This document shows positions 15,648-24,871 of a stretch of 47,766 bases of DNA, in pieces. A program made the translations under genes and the position numbers. The DNA is taken from the NCBI GenBank assembly GCA_037442025.1, contig JBBIRB010000019.1:1-47766 (forward strand). Direction: 5' to 3'. Under the pieces are notes generated by a model. That model searched no databases. It saw only the letters and a program-made list of their open reading frames with translations, and had not been told where the DNA came from. Source of the stretch: UBA2287 sp037442025. GTDB taxonomy: Bacteria > Bacteroidota > Bacteroidia > Bacteroidales > Tenuifilaceae. Positions within the stretch are counted from its first letter, which is position 1. Each line of letters opens with the position of its first letter.

Positions 15648-17318
15648 TTAAAGTCCCGACAGGAATTCAATTAATCCGGTTTCGGAATTGGTAAGGTTGA
15701 GCTTTTTGCGAAGCCGGGTTCGGGCTACTTCAATGCTTCGGGGCGTTTGCCCAGTAATCGACGATATTTCTTTGGTAGACATGTTCAGCCGCAGGAATGC
15801 GCATAGCCTCCGTTCGTTGGGGGTAAGTTCGGGATTTATTCCATTGAGCTGCGCATAGAATTGGTTATGAACCTGATGAAATCGGGTTTCGAACTCGTCC
15901 CAAATGGTTTCCTCCTGTGTTCTCTCTAAATCCCTTATAATTTCTCTAATCAGCTCCTGATTCTCCTTTTTAAAGCCGTGGCTGTTGTTTATTAAACGTT
16001 CTGCAATGCTATTAATCAGCTCGTTTTTTCGAATTTGATAAATAACGTTAGTGGTGAGCTCCTTGTTCTTTACTTCCAACTCCTTGGTCAACGCTTCACG
16101 TTCCAATTCGGCATTCTTACTGGCAAGTTCAATGTTCTTATTTTTAAGAAGCAACCTGCGGTTGCGGCTTTGCGATACTGCATACAGTAGCCCAAAAATT
16201 ACAACTATAAGAGCTAATACAAGCCCAATGTAGAAATAACGCAGCTGCTGCTTTTTGTGCTCAATTTCGCGAATCTTCTCCCTTTCGTTGAACTGCGAGG
16301 TAAGTTCGAGCACACTAAGCTCCTTAAGCGTTTTTTCCTTATTCAGCTGGTCGGTATAGCCCTTGAGTAAAATATGATAGTGAAGAGCCGAATCGTACCT
16401 GTTTTGCCTGGAATACAGCTCATAAAGTTTTTCGCTTAAACTCGAAAGCAACGGAGTGCTTCCAACAGAAGTTGCCAAACTTTTCCCTCGCCAGAAATGC
16501 TGCGATGCGCTGTCGTTCTTACCAATTCCCATGTAAAAAATTCCCATCATGCGGTGCGACATGGCTACACCCTGCCTATCGCCATCGGCCAGCCGTATGC
16601 GAAGGGCCTGCTGCATAGCGTTCAACGCTTCGGAATGGTTACCCATTTTCATATAGGTGCTCCCCAAATTATTGAATAGCATGGCTAGGTTACTGCTCGA
16701 GTTGGGTATTTTTCGAGCTAAGCCAATTCCCCTTTGGTAGTATTCAATTGCCTCGTTAAAACTACCTTCGTTTTCGAATACAATGCCCAGGTTATTGTAT
16801 AGGGTTACCAGCTGGTAGGGCGGAAGCGAATCGTTCCTGTTGGCCGAAATTCTATTATAAACCTCAAGTGCATCGAAAAAATTCTTTTTTGCTTCTTTCA
16901 AATTTATTAGCTGCAACTGAATGGCTCCAATGTTGGTGAGCACATTGGCTTCGCCCTCCACATTCTGAATTTCGCGGTATAACGATAAACTTCTGTAAAA
17001 GTTTTTAACCGATAGCTCCAGTAGCCCCTGCTGAAAGCAAATTGTACCAATATTCATTAGGGCTTGGGTTTCGAGACTCCGCTTCTTTATTGTTTCGGCA
17101 ATGGCAAGCGCTTTCTGCCCATACTGCAACGAAAGGGTTAAATTGGTTCGGGAATGCTCTTTCGAAAGCAAAATTAGGGTATTTACACGAACCGAATCGC
17201 TTTTGGTTACATCGAGTACAAAGTTAAGGGAATCAATCTTTGGGCTATTCTGAGCAATCGAAATGCAAAAAGAGATGAGAAAGACGATAAAAAATGGAAT
17301 GAATCTCTTTGCAAACAT
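15648..17318 (-). CDS. TPR-transmembrane-LuxR-type HTH regulator
   Basis: A 556-residue membrane regulator typical of Bacteroidota. In order: signal peptide (about 1-22), tetratricopeptide repeats (units such as ALMNIGTICFQQGLLELSVK and LYNNLGIVFENEGSFNEAI) to about residue 330, one transmembrane helix about 361-381, a coiled-coil linker about 385-470, and a C-terminal LuxR/GerE-type helix-turn-helix about 498-556 (LTPNERRLCAFL, STKEISSITGQ). TPRs lie outside the cytoplasm and the HTH inside, so the protein can couple an envelope signal directly to DNA. It has its own -7 box at 17344-17351. The secreted-protein gene downstream is a plausible target, by position only. Confidence 0.9.
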   Translation of the reverse strand: MFAKRFIPFFIVFLISFCISIAQNSPKIDSLNFVLDVTKSDSVRVNTLILLSKEHSRTNLTLSLQYGQKALAIAETIKKRSLETQALMNIGTICFQQGLLELSVKNFYRSLSLYREIQNVEGEANVLTNIGAIQLQLINLKEAKKNFFDALEVYNRISANRNDSLPPYQLVTLYNNLGIVFENEGSFNEAIEYYQRGIGLARKIPNSSSNLAMLFNNLGSTYMKMGNHSEALNAMQQALRIRLADGDRQGVAMSHRMMGIFYMGIGKNDSASQHFWRGKSLATSVGSTPLLSSLSEKLYELYSRQNRYDSALHYHILLKGYTDQLNKEKTLKELSVLELTSQFNEREKIREIEHKKQQLRYFYIGLVLALIVVIFGLLYAVSQSRNRRLLLKNKNIELASKNAELEREALTKELEVKNKELTTNVIYQIRKNELINSIAERLINNSHGFKKENQELIREIIRDLERTQEETIWDEFETRFHQVHNQFYAQLNGINPELTPNERRLCAFLRLNMSTKEISSITGQTPRSIEVARTRLRKKLNLTNSETGLIEFLSGL

Positions 17319-17343
17319 TTTGCTCTAGTTTTTCAATTTTCAA

Positions 17344-17351
17344 CAAATATA
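17344..17351 (-). promoter_or_regulatory. -7 promoter box for the TPR-LuxR gene
   Basis: Minus strand TATATTTG fully matches TAnnTTTG and lies 25 bases before the ATG at 17318. No good -33 TTTG is seen at 19-21 bases. Confidence 0.5.
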
Positions 17352-17414
17352 TTGAAAAATCAGTAGTAGCCCATTTTCAATACTATTAATGATCAAAACT
17401 TATTGTAATGAAGA

Positions 17415-18554
17415 TTAATGGTTGCTTTCAGCTTTTGAAGTTATGTACTCGCTGGGTGTACACCCCACCATTTTTTTAAAAACGCGGTTGAAAGTGGCTT
17501 TGGAGTTGAACCCGCAATCGTAGGCTAATCCCATTAGCGTTAAATTGCTGTTTTTGGCATTGTTGCACATTGTTTTGAAATCCTCAACCCGATGGTGGTT
17601 TACAAAATCGAAAAAAGTCATATTCAGCCTACCGTTTAGCATAGCCGAAAGGTACTCAGGATTAACCCTTAGTCCTTCGCTCAGAACGGCCAGGGTAAGG
17701 TCTGGGTTTCGATGCGGTTTTTCGGCTTTCATATGCTCCAGCAAATTGCGAATAAACTGCTCGTCCTCGGTTTTCAACTCCGTGTGGCCTAGAACGCTCT
17801 CGAGAGCGTTTTTCATGCTAAACTTTTGGGGCACCGAAACGAAAACATCCCCCTGTTTAAGCCCGTAAATACCTAAAATGAGTATGTACACCGAAATTAT
17901 GCTGTATCCTAGCACTTGCAAACTGTCGTAATCCATAAACCCAATGGCTGCTTCGATTGAGTACAAACCGCTAATTACTATTGAGCTGATTAGCGACAGG
18001 ATTAGTACAAATTTCAGCCACCCCAAATTAATTGTATCGGTATGCGAGAAGTAGGTCTTCAGCATTTCACGGTAGCGCGATATGAGTAGCAACCCCCAAG
18101 CCGCATAGCCAACATTCGAAATGGCAATCATGCCCACTACCAGCGGAAATACAAAATCGGTTCTATGCGCCATGCCGCTCTCGAAGGTTAATTTTACCTC
18201 GTTGGGCTGTAAATAGAACCGGAAAGTGAAAAGAATTGTAACAAACACAAAGGGAACGGCTAACAGAAGGTGGCTCCAATTCAGCTTAAAGTGCTGCTTG
18301 GTAAGCGACCTAACGTAGAGCCAAAGCAGCGGACCAATAAGCAGAATTACCGGAATAGACGAGTTAATTAGCCACGGGTAGGGCAAACCTTTGGTACGGT
18401 TATAAATTTCGAGGTAGGCAAACAGAATGGTTAGGGCAGTTACAAAAAAGTACGCCGACAAAATGGTGTCGGATATAGTTCGCCCCTTCTTTGTGAAAAG
18501 CAAAAAAGCTAAAAGCAGTGCTTGAAACGAGGCAATAATAAGGATAATTAACAT
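17415..18554 (-). CDS. Membrane-bound AraC-family transcriptional regulator
   Basis: A 379-residue protein with about seven hydrophobic helices in the first 240 residues (for example LIILIIASFQALLLAFLLF and PVILLIGPLLWLYV) and a C-terminal AraC/XylS DNA-binding domain about 265-375. The latter shows two helix-turn-helix units, including LMGLAYDCGFNSKATFNRVF and a final GCTPSEY. The N-terminal part is presumably a membrane sensor of an unknown ligand. It follows the GNAT gene by nine bases, making a three-gene operon with the AlkD-like gene. AraC proteins often control their own locus, so control of alkylation repair is conceivable but unproven. Confidence 0.9.
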   Translation of the reverse strand: MLIILIIASFQALLLAFLLFTKKGRTISDTILSAYFFVTALTILFAYLEIYNRTKGLPYPWLINSSIPVILLIGPLLWLYVRSLTKQHFKLNWSHLLLAVPFVFVTILFTFRFYLQPNEVKLTFESGMAHRTDFVFPLVVGMIAISNVGYAAWGLLLISRYREMLKTYFSHTDTINLGWLKFVLILSLISSIVISGLYSIEAAIGFMDYDSLQVLGYSIISVYILILGIYGLKQGDVFVSVPQKFSMKNALESVLGHTELKTEDEQFIRNLLEHMKAEKPHRNPDLTLAVLSEGLRVNPEYLSAMLNGRLNMTFFDFVNHHRVEDFKTMCNNAKNSNLTLMGLAYDCGFNSKATFNRVFKKMVGCTPSEYITSKAESNH

Positions 18555-18563
18555 GGTGATTGT

Positions 18564-18995
18564 TTATAGTTCCTTCACAAATTTAAGGTGGCTATTGGAG
18601 TAGCCCAAACTTTTGTAAAACGCCTGCGCATCGGTTCGGTGCAGGCGGGTTGTTAGCTCTATTTCCTCGAGGTTAAGCGTGCGGGCAAGCCCCTCGGCAG
18701 CAATCATAAGCTGCTTACCCACACCTTTGCCACGGAATTCTTGGTCGATTATCAGCTCTTGCAGTTCGCCAGTTCGGTGTTCGTGGTGAAGAATTCGCTG
18801 CACATGCAGACTAATAAAACCAACCGGTTTTTGGTTGTATATGGCCACCAGGTAGTGAACTAGCGGATCGCTAAGGTTTTGCGTGTAGTTGCGTTCGAAC
18901 GCTTCGCGATTATGCTGCGAACCCTTTAGCTGGTTTAGCAGCTCGTAAACCGATTCCAAATCGGCTACGCTTGCAGGGCGAACAATTACTTCCAT
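18564..18995 (-). CDS. GNAT-family N-acetyltransferase
   Basis: A 143-residue GCN5-related acetyltransferase, cytoplasmic, transferring acetyl from acetyl-CoA to an amine. The acetyl-CoA pyrophosphate loop is visible as QEFRGKGVGKQLM (motif A, Q/R-x-x-G-x-G/A), preceded by the strand GELQELIID and followed by FYKSLGY (motif B). The length is standard for a single-domain GNAT. It lies eight bases after the AlkD-like gene and nine before the AraC gene. The substrate is unknown. Confidence 0.92.
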   Translation of the reverse strand: MEVIVRPASVADLESVYELLNQLKGSQHNREAFERNYTQNLSDPLVHYLVAIYNQKPVGFISLHVQRILHHEHRTGELQELIIDQEFRGKGVGKQLMIAAEGLARTLNLEEIELTTRLHRTDAQAFYKSLGYSNSHLKFVKEL

Positions 18996-19003
18996 GGGTT
19001 TAG

Positions 19004-19720
19004 TTACTTTTTGGTTCTGCGGAAAACAAGCTTCTGGTCGGGTGTCATTTTTTCAGTGGCATACTGAACTATAAGGCGGGGGGCAGTTTCCTTCCACTTC
19101 ATCAGGAAGGCCTCGGTAGCCTCGGGTTGCTTTTTCCATGCTTCACGTAAAAACCAGCCAACTCCCTGATGTACAACCCGCTCCTCGTCGGCCATGAGGG
19201 GTTCAATAATTTTAAAGAAGGGTGCAAATTGCACGGCTCGTTTCATGGGCTTTATCAGCGTAACGGGTACAGCCCTGCGCTTGAATCGAAAAGGCGATTG
19301 GCACCATGCCTCAAAGTACCCAATGGGCACAATGCCCATATCGATAAAAAGCCAAAGCACCTCACCGCAAAGCCCGTCGCAATGGGCCCAGTTTTGAATA
19401 CCCTCGTCGAACCAAAGTTCAATGCGCTTTAGCGCATGGGGAGTGAACTGCTTTTTTAGCTTTTTGGCCAAAAGAATGCAAAAGCTTGTTTCCTCGTACA
19501 TTCCGGTTTTAATAAGGTTTGGCGCCGCTTGCAACAGGGTTTCGAGGTCTATTTTGTCAATTTTAATTAAATGCTCAACCTTCTGTTCCAACAGTTCCTG
19601 TGTAAGCCCGTAGGGATTGTAAGCCTCCTTAAAGTATCGGGCGTATTTCTGTTTAATTGCTTCGTTCTCGTGCTCAATGCAAAAGTTACGAATGCTCTGT
19701 TCAAGTTGCTTGGGGTTCAT
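19004..19720 (-). CDS. DNA alkylation repair protein, AlkD-like
   Basis: A 238-residue HEAT-like helical protein of the AlkD family, which in characterised members excises positively charged N3- or N7-alkylated bases. Family features are IQNWAHCDGLCGE with W111 and D115 in the positions expected for the DNA-contact tryptophan and the catalytic aspartate, then RFKRRAVPVTLI and DEERVVHQGVGWFLREAW with W189. The length fits the family. It is the first gene of a minus-strand operon with GNAT and AraC. Activity is inferred from these residues. Confidence 0.88.
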   Translation of the reverse strand: MNPKQLEQSIRNFCIEHENEAIKQKYARYFKEAYNPYGLTQELLEQKVEHLIKIDKIDLETLLQAAPNLIKTGMYEETSFCILLAKKLKKQFTPHALKRIELWFDEGIQNWAHCDGLCGEVLWLFIDMGIVPIGYFEAWCQSPFRFKRRAVPVTLIKPMKRAVQFAPFFKIIEPLMADEERVVHQGVGWFLREAWKKQPEATEAFLMKWKETAPRLIVQYATEKMTPDQKLVFRRTKK

Positions 19721-19832
19721 GGGGTTTGGTTATTCAACAAATCTATACTTTTTATAAATACCGAATTGCATTAAGTATTTTTTTTAATTCCCCTGAAAAG
19801 AATATTTTAGCTGAAACTAAAAATAGCTCGCT

Positions 19833-20474
19833 ATGTTTCGAAAACTTGTACTTCCTATAATTCTTGTTGCCATGGTTGCACCCATCGAAGGCTGTTCGCA
19901 AAACAGCAACATTCAACTTCCCGAACCAAAAAAAACAGGCGGAATGCCGCTTATGGAGGCTCTGTCGAAACGACAATCGGCGAGGGCCTACTCAGCAAAG
20001 GAACTCGATTTACAAACCCTATCCAATATGCTCTGGGCTGCTTTTGGCGTTACTCGCGACGATGGCCGCCGAACTGCGCCCAGCGCAGTTAATTGGCAGG
20101 AGGTTGATATTTATGTTTGTTTGCCAAAGGCTGTTTACATTTATAACGCCAAGGAAAATAGGCTCGATTTTTATATGCATGGCGATTTGCGCGGGGCAAC
20201 TGGTCCACAACCCTTTGTTAAGGATGCACCTGTTAATCTGGTTTTTGTGGCCGACTACACCCGAATGGGCGATCGTGCCGAGGATGTAAAGAAATGGTAT
20301 GCCGCAGCCGACGTAGGTTTCATTTCGCAAAATGTATATCTGTTCTGTGCTTCCGAAGGATTGGCCACCGTTGTACGAGGTAGGGTTGAAAAAGAGGAAT
20401 TAAAAAAGAAAATGAATCTCCGACCCGATCAGCATGTTGTTTTTGCCCAAACCGTTGGTTATCCTGCAGAGTAA
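19833..20474 (+). CDS. Exported SagB-type nitroreductase-family lipoprotein
   Basis: A 213-residue protein with a lipoprotein-type leader ending IEGC (Cys 21) and a nitroreductase/SagB-like FMN-dependent oxidoreductase domain. Family elements are KRQSARAYSAKEL near the start of the domain (FMN phosphate contacts), LSNMLWAAFGVTR, RTAPSAVNWQE, a D-V-G-F-I-S-Q-N-V-Y helix, and a final GYP. Such exported nitroreductase-like proteins are common in Bacteroidota, with unknown substrates. It converges on the YdcF-like gene, with one base between stop codons. Confidence 0.85.
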   Translation: MFRKLVLPIILVAMVAPIEGCSQNSNIQLPEPKKTGGMPLMEALSKRQSARAYSAKELDLQTLSNMLWAAFGVTRDDGRRTAPSAVNWQEVDIYVCLPKAVYIYNAKENRLDFYMHGDLRGATGPQPFVKDAPVNLVFVADYTRMGDRAEDVKKWYAAADVGFISQNVYLFCASEGLATVVRGRVEKEELKKKMNLRPDQHVVFAQTVGYPAE

Positions 20475-20475
20475 A

Positions 20476-21213
20476 TTATATCCAACCCCTAAGCCAGTAA
20501 TAAGCTAAGGCTGAGTACTCCCGTGCGCAATTGAGCAAATAGTTCATTTGGGTCCAAACCTCGTAACGCATCCCAATGCTCTGGCCCGCTTTCGGTGTAA
20601 CAAATCGTTGCTTACCCCCTAGATCCACATCGTTATACAGCAATTCTCCATCGAGCGGGATTTCGAATGCGGGTATAGCAACCAGCGAACCGAAGCCCTC
20701 CTTTTTTAGCGAAAGCAGGCACCGTCGCATGTGTGTGGGCGATGTCACAACCATTAAGCATGAACTTTTTAGGATTCCCCCATTAAATTGTGCCAGTTCT
20801 ATAACCTGCCCCCGGGTGTTTTTCCCCTGTCCGTGTAAAAATATTTTTTGCGAACCGACTCCCCTCAAGGTTAACTCGTTTGCCATTTGAACAATGGTAC
20901 TATTGCGCTTTGCCGTATCGCCTACCATGCAAATATGGACGGCACAATGGGGGTGCATTTTATGCATTTGCGCAGCGTAATAAAGCCTTACCAAACTCTC
21001 ACCGCTTGGGATGCCCGATGCCCCAAAAACAACAATCGCCTCGGTGCTGCAGGTGTCGCTCGCAATGCCTGTTCCCAAACTATGGTGCATGAAAAAGGGG
21101 CGAGTAGTTAGCGAAAGTAAAAGAAAAATAATGAACAGAGCCCCAGAAGTAACTAGAGTAAAAATGGCCAACTTTCTAAGCCAACTAAAAATGTATCGCA
21201 CTGGTTTTCTCAT
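20476..21213 (-). CDS. YdcF/SanA-like DUF218 membrane protein
   Basis: A 245-residue protein with an N-terminal transmembrane helix (about 14-36) and a periplasmic DUF218 domain. The marks are AIVVFGASGIPSGESLVRL, NTRGQVIELA and VVTSPTHMRRCLLSLKKEGF, matching the YdcF/SanA Rossmann-like fold. SanA and ElyC relatives affect envelope integrity and peptidoglycan or lipid-carrier metabolism. The ATG at 21213 gives the membrane anchor. It is the last gene of a minus-strand operon, eleven bases after the dehydratase gene. The exact role is unknown. Confidence 0.82.
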   Translation of the reverse strand: MRKPVRYIFSWLRKLAIFTLVTSGALFIIFLLLSLTTRPFFMHHSLGTGIASDTCSTEAIVVFGASGIPSGESLVRLYYAAQMHKMHPHCAVHICMVGDTAKRNSTIVQMANELTLRGVGSQKIFLHGQGKNTRGQVIELAQFNGGILKSSCLMVVTSPTHMRRCLLSLKKEGFGSLVAIPAFEIPLDGELLYNDVDLGGKQRFVTPKAGQSIGMRYEVWTQMNYLLNCAREYSALAYYWLRGWI

Positions 21214-21224
21214 ATAGTTTAGGG

Positions 21225-22190
21225 TTAAAATGGTAGGTTGCTTAAGTCGACATTACCCCCCGAAATTATAATACCAACCCGTTTGCCATTAAATTGCTTC
21301 CGGTTGGCCATAACTGCCGCAACGGGAACCGCCGATGAGGGCTCAATAATAACTTTCATTCGCTCCCAAACCAACCGCATGGCATCGATTACTTGCTCCT
21401 CGGTAACGGTTAATATGCCGTTGGCTTTTTTCGAAATAATTTCGAAGGTAATGGGAGCCAAGGAGGTTCGCAAGCCGTCGGCTAGGGTATTCGGATTAAT
21501 TGACGGGTGAATAACCCCATCGCGAAGCGAACGAAAAGCATCGTCGGCATTGGCTGGCTCGGCGCCCCAAGCTTCAATTTTTGGGTTAAAACCCTTTGCG
21601 TACGTTAGCGTTCCGCTAAAAAGGCCTCCACCACCAACGGGTGCTAAAATGGCATGCAGGTTGGGTACCTCCTGAAGCAATTCCATCGATGCGGTGCCCT
21701 GTCCGCAAATTACATCGAAATTGGCGTAGGGGTGAATAAATGTTGCTCCAGTTTCTTCCTGAACTTGAGCAAGTGTAGCTTCGCGGTCGGCCTGGGTGGG
21801 TTTGCAGGTTGTAATTATTGCACCGTAGCCCTCAACCGCTTTGCGCTTTATTGATGGAGCGTTTTCGGGCATTACAATGTACGATGGTATTCCGCGCAAT
21901 GCAGCAGCATGAGTTAACGCTGCAGCATGGTTGCCCGAACTGTGTGTGCAAACCCCCTTTGCTGCATCTTTGCTGCTTAATGAAAAAACCGCATTGGATG
22001 CTCCCCTGAATTTAAAGGCTCCAACCTTCTGGAAATTTTCGCATTTTAAAAAAACACTGCACCCCAGAATAGAATTGATGGCTGTTGATGTTAGTACTGG
22101 TGTTCGATGAATGATTTTTACAATAAGGGCATGGGCCCTTTCAATGTCGCCCATCGAGGGAAGTAGTTCGCTATGAGGTGCTGTACTCAT
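21225..22190 (-). CDS. Serine/threonine dehydratase-family PLP enzyme
   Basis: A 321-residue fold-type II PLP enzyme, cytoplasmic. The PLP lysine is K60 in GAFKFRGA, the substrate loop is SSGNHA at 84-89, and the phosphate-binding glycine stretch is GGGGL at 186-190. The C-terminus ends ISGGNVDL. It lacks the regulatory ACT-like domain of biosynthetic IlvA, so it resembles catabolic threonine/serine dehydratase or serine racemase. These cannot be told apart from sequence alone. Its start overlaps the end of the upstream gene by 20 bases, suggesting translational coupling, and YdcF follows eleven bases downstream. Confidence 0.88.
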   Translation of the reverse strand: MSTAPHSELLPSMGDIERAHALIVKIIHRTPVLTSTAINSILGCSVFLKCENFQKVGAFKFRGASNAVFSLSSKDAAKGVCTHSSGNHAAALTHAAALRGIPSYIVMPENAPSIKRKAVEGYGAIITTCKPTQADREATLAQVQEETGATFIHPYANFDVICGQGTASMELLQEVPNLHAILAPVGGGGLFSGTLTYAKGFNPKIEAWGAEPANADDAFRSLRDGVIHPSINPNTLADGLRTSLAPITFEIISKKANGILTVTEEQVIDAMRLVWERMKVIIEPSSAVPVAAVMANRKQFNGKRVGIIISGGNVDLSNLPF

Positions 22191-22968
22191 GGTTTATTGC
22201 AGAATTTATTTTGTTAAGAATTTTATATTCTGCAAACTTATCTAAAATTCGTTTTCGAACCTCGTACTCACTGGCCGTAAGTATGAACGCCTCGGTAAAA
22301 TCGCAGAACTCCATGAACCGAATGGCTTCCATTTCGTTAAGCCCAGTGAGCTGTATTACCACAATTGCAGAGAATTTTCGGTAAATAATATCCCACTTTC
22401 GCTCCTCACGGCTTTTCTCTTCAATTTTTTCGCGTTGAATGGCAAACCAATCCTTACCAAAAATAACACCACTGGTCTGTTGGGGTAGATTTTTCAGCTC
22501 GAGCTGGGTAATGGTTTTACGAAAATATTCCTCAAGGCGCTCCTGTACTAACTCCTGATCCGATTTGGGAAGTTCCATTTTTGCGGCTTCGAGCAAAAAC
22601 CTTTCGTACGAGCCAAATCGGGTAATTCGAACCTCCTTAATCTGATAAATTCTCGATGTTAAATGGATTGGATAGTAAAGCGAATCGGGCGAGAACTGCC
22701 CCCACGAAGGAACTCTCATGTCGTAGTAACCAATTGCTGAAATTCTTAAAGTATCGTTTACCCCTAGCGGAATGCGAAAATACCCCAGCGGATCGGAAAT
22801 GGCACCATACTTCGATGTGCTATTTATAACATGTGCAAGCCCTACGGGGCTCTGAGTTGTTGCATCTAAAAGTTGAAAAGTAATGTATGCCACCGTATCC
22901 CTCCTTGCCATGGCCTGAAAGGAAACTAAAACCATCACTATGGCAACTATGCCCGTTTGTATTCGCAA
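22171..22968 (-). CDS. Exported protein with N-terminal CarboxypepD_reg-like domain
   Basis: About 265 residues. A signal peptide (GIVAIVMVLVSFQAMA) precedes a carboxypeptidase-D regulatory-like beta-sandwich (VAYITFQLLDATTQSPVGLA, GYFRIPLGVNDTLRISAIGY). The C-terminal half is helical and unassigned. I chose the TTG at 22966-22968 because a perfect -7 box lies at 22994-23001, which would leave the in-frame ATG at 23022 outside the transcript. From TTG the protein begins directly with the signal peptide. It is the first gene of the operon with the dehydratase and YdcF-like genes. The function is unknown; probably periplasmic or surface-located. Confidence 0.75.
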   Translation of the reverse strand: MRIQTGIVAIVMVLVSFQAMARRDTVAYITFQLLDATTQSPVGLAHVINSTSKYGAISDPLGYFRIPLGVNDTLRISAIGYYDMRVPSWGQFSPDSLYYPIHLTSRIYQIKEVRITRFGSYERFLLEAAKMELPKSDQELVQERLEEYFRKTITQLELKNLPQQTSGVIFGKDWFAIQREKIEEKSREERKWDIIYRKFSAIVVIQLTGLNEMEAIRFMEFCDFTEAFILTASEYEVRKRILDKFAEYKILNKINSAINHEYSTS

Positions 22969-22993
22969 TTTATTTTTCTGTATGTTAAGAACC

Positions 22994-23001
22994 CAAAGGT
23001 A
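22994..23001 (-). promoter_or_regulatory. -7 promoter box that argues for a TTG start
   Basis: Minus strand TACCTTTG fully matches TAnnTTTG. It lies 25 bases before the TTG at 22968 but downstream of the ATG at 23022, so it favours the TTG start. Confidence 0.55.
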
Positions 23002-23066
23002 TGAAGTAAGTCGAATAATCAATGCTTTACAATTGATTGCTTAACGTTTTTTAATGGAATTGATCC

Positions 23067-23115
23067 ATAAAATGCAAGGTGCAAAGCACCAAAAATGTGC
23101 CATGCACCTTGCATT
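23067..23115 (-). terminator. Terminator after lysS
   Basis: Thirteen bases at 23071-23083 pair perfectly with 23103-23115, with a further small stem in the loop. The minus strand then reads TTTTA. It starts 16 bases after the lysS stop codon. The T-tract is short. Confidence 0.75.
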
Positions 23116-23130
23116 AACTAACTTAAGGAT

Positions 23131-24849
23131 TTAACCCTCAACCCACTTGGTAACTTGCTCCAGAGTTGGATTGGGTAAACCCAGCTTATTCTTTTTATTA
23201 AAGCCGCAAAGGTCGTTGAATAGTTTGCTTGCCTTCACGCTTTTAAGCGAAGCAAGGGTAACATGCCCCATTTTTTCAATTACCGGAAGCCACTCTTCGG
23301 GAACTCCAGCGGCCTTAAACACCTCGGGCGAATCCTTACGTGTTTTGGGCTCGGGTTTCATTTGGGGGAAGAATAGCACATCCTGTATCGATGGTTGGTT
23401 GGTCATAAACATGGTAAGCCTGTCGATACCAATTCCCATGCCCGAGCAGGTGGGCATTCCGTATTCGAGCGCGCGCACAAAATCGAGGTCGATAAACATG
23501 GCCTCGTCGTCGCCTTTTTCGCTTAGCCTCATTTGTTCCTGAAAGCGTTCCAGCTGGTCGATGGGGTCGTTTAGCTCGCTATATGCGTTGCACAGCTCCT
23601 TGCCGTTCACCATCAGCTCAAAACGCTCGGTAAGTTCGGGGTTGCTGCGGTGGCGCTTGCAAAGGGGCGACATTTCAATGGGGTAGTCCATAATAAACGT
23701 TGGCTGCACAAAATGGTGCTCGCACCTTTCGCCAAATATTGCATCAATCAGTTTCCCTTTGCCCATGGTATCGTCTACCTCAATGGCTAGGTCTTTACAT
23801 ATTTTGCGAAGCTCGTCCTCCGTTTTTCCAGCTATATCGTAACCTGTATGCTCCTTTATGGCGTCGGCCATGGTAATGCGGCGGAAAGGACGTTTGAAAT
23901 CGATCTCCCTGTCGCCCACCATAACCTTTGTGTTTCCGTGTAGTGCAATAGCCACGCGTTCAATCATCTCCTCGGTAAACTCCATCATCCAGAAGTAATC
24001 CTTGTAGGCCACATAAATTTCCATTACGGTAAACTCGGGGTTATGGGTTCGGTCCATGCCCTCGTTACGAAAATCCTTGGCAAACTCGTAAACGCCATCG
24101 AAGCCTCCAACTATAAGCCTTTTAAGGTAAAGCTCGTTGGCAATACGCAGGTATAGCGGAATATCGAGGGCATTGTGATGGGTAATAAACGGGCGAGCAG
24201 CGGCACCACCGGGTATTGGTTGCAGAATGGGCGTTTCCACCTCGAGGTAGCCCTTGGAGTTGAAAAACTCGCGCATGGTATTTATTATCCGGTTTCGCTT
24301 TATAAAAACGTCGCGAACATGGGGGTTTACAACCAAATCGACGTACCGTTGGCGGTATCGCATTTCGGGGTCGGTTACTGCATCGAATAGCAGGCCATCC
24401 TTCTCCTTAACAATGGGGAGCGGACGAATTGATTTTGCTAAAACTTTAAGTTCCAATGCATGCACCGACTCCTCGCCCATTTGGGTGCGGAATACAAAGC
24501 CTTTAATACCTACAATGTCGCCAATGTCGAGCAATTTTTTGAATACGGTGTTGTATAGGGTTTTATCCTCATCCGGACAAATATCGTCGCGTTTAATATA
24601 AACCTGAATTCGGCCTTTTTCATCCTGTATTTCAAAAAACGAAGCATTTCCCATAATTCGGCGGCTCATTATGCGCCCGGCAATACAAACCTCGGCTTTC
24701 TGATCGCACATGGTTTCGAAATTAGCCAGTATATCGCCCGAAAAGTGGCTAACCGGGTACATTTCGGCGGGGTAAGGGTCGATACCCAATTTACGAAGTT
24801 CGGCTAATGAAGCCCTTCGGAGCTGTTCCTGTTCGCTTAATTCAAACAT
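23131..24849 (-). CDS. lysS: Lysyl-tRNA synthetase, class II
   Basis: A 572-residue class II lysyl-tRNA synthetase that charges tRNA-Lys in the cytoplasm. An N-terminal OB-fold anticodon-binding domain (about 55-150) is followed by the class II core with motif 2 FRNEGMDRTHNPEFT and motif 3 GIGIDRLTM. The protein is about 65 residues longer than E. coli LysS; the extra C-terminal segment after motif 3 (KLFNDLCGFNKKNK) is seen in Bacteroidota enzymes. ATG at 24849 is 22 bases after a -7 box. It is monocistronic, divergent from lipA and followed by a terminator. Confidence 0.97.
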   Translation of the reverse strand: MFELSEQEQLRRASLAELRKLGIDPYPAEMYPVSHFSGDILANFETMCDQKAEVCIAGRIMSRRIMGNASFFEIQDEKGRIQVYIKRDDICPDEDKTLYNTVFKKLLDIGDIVGIKGFVFRTQMGEESVHALELKVLAKSIRPLPIVKEKDGLLFDAVTDPEMRYRQRYVDLVVNPHVRDVFIKRNRIINTMREFFNSKGYLEVETPILQPIPGGAAARPFITHHNALDIPLYLRIANELYLKRLIVGGFDGVYEFAKDFRNEGMDRTHNPEFTVMEIYVAYKDYFWMMEFTEEMIERVAIALHGNTKVMVGDREIDFKRPFRRITMADAIKEHTGYDIAGKTEDELRKICKDLAIEVDDTMGKGKLIDAIFGERCEHHFVQPTFIMDYPIEMSPLCKRHRSNPELTERFELMVNGKELCNAYSELNDPIDQLERFQEQMRLSEKGDDEAMFIDLDFVRALEYGMPTCSGMGIGIDRLTMFMTNQPSIQDVLFFPQMKPEPKTRKDSPEVFKAAGVPEEWLPVIEKMGHVTLASLKSVKASKLFNDLCGFNKKNKLGLPNPTLEQVTKWVEG

Positions 24850-24871
24850 ATTAGTTAAAAATTTTGAGCAG

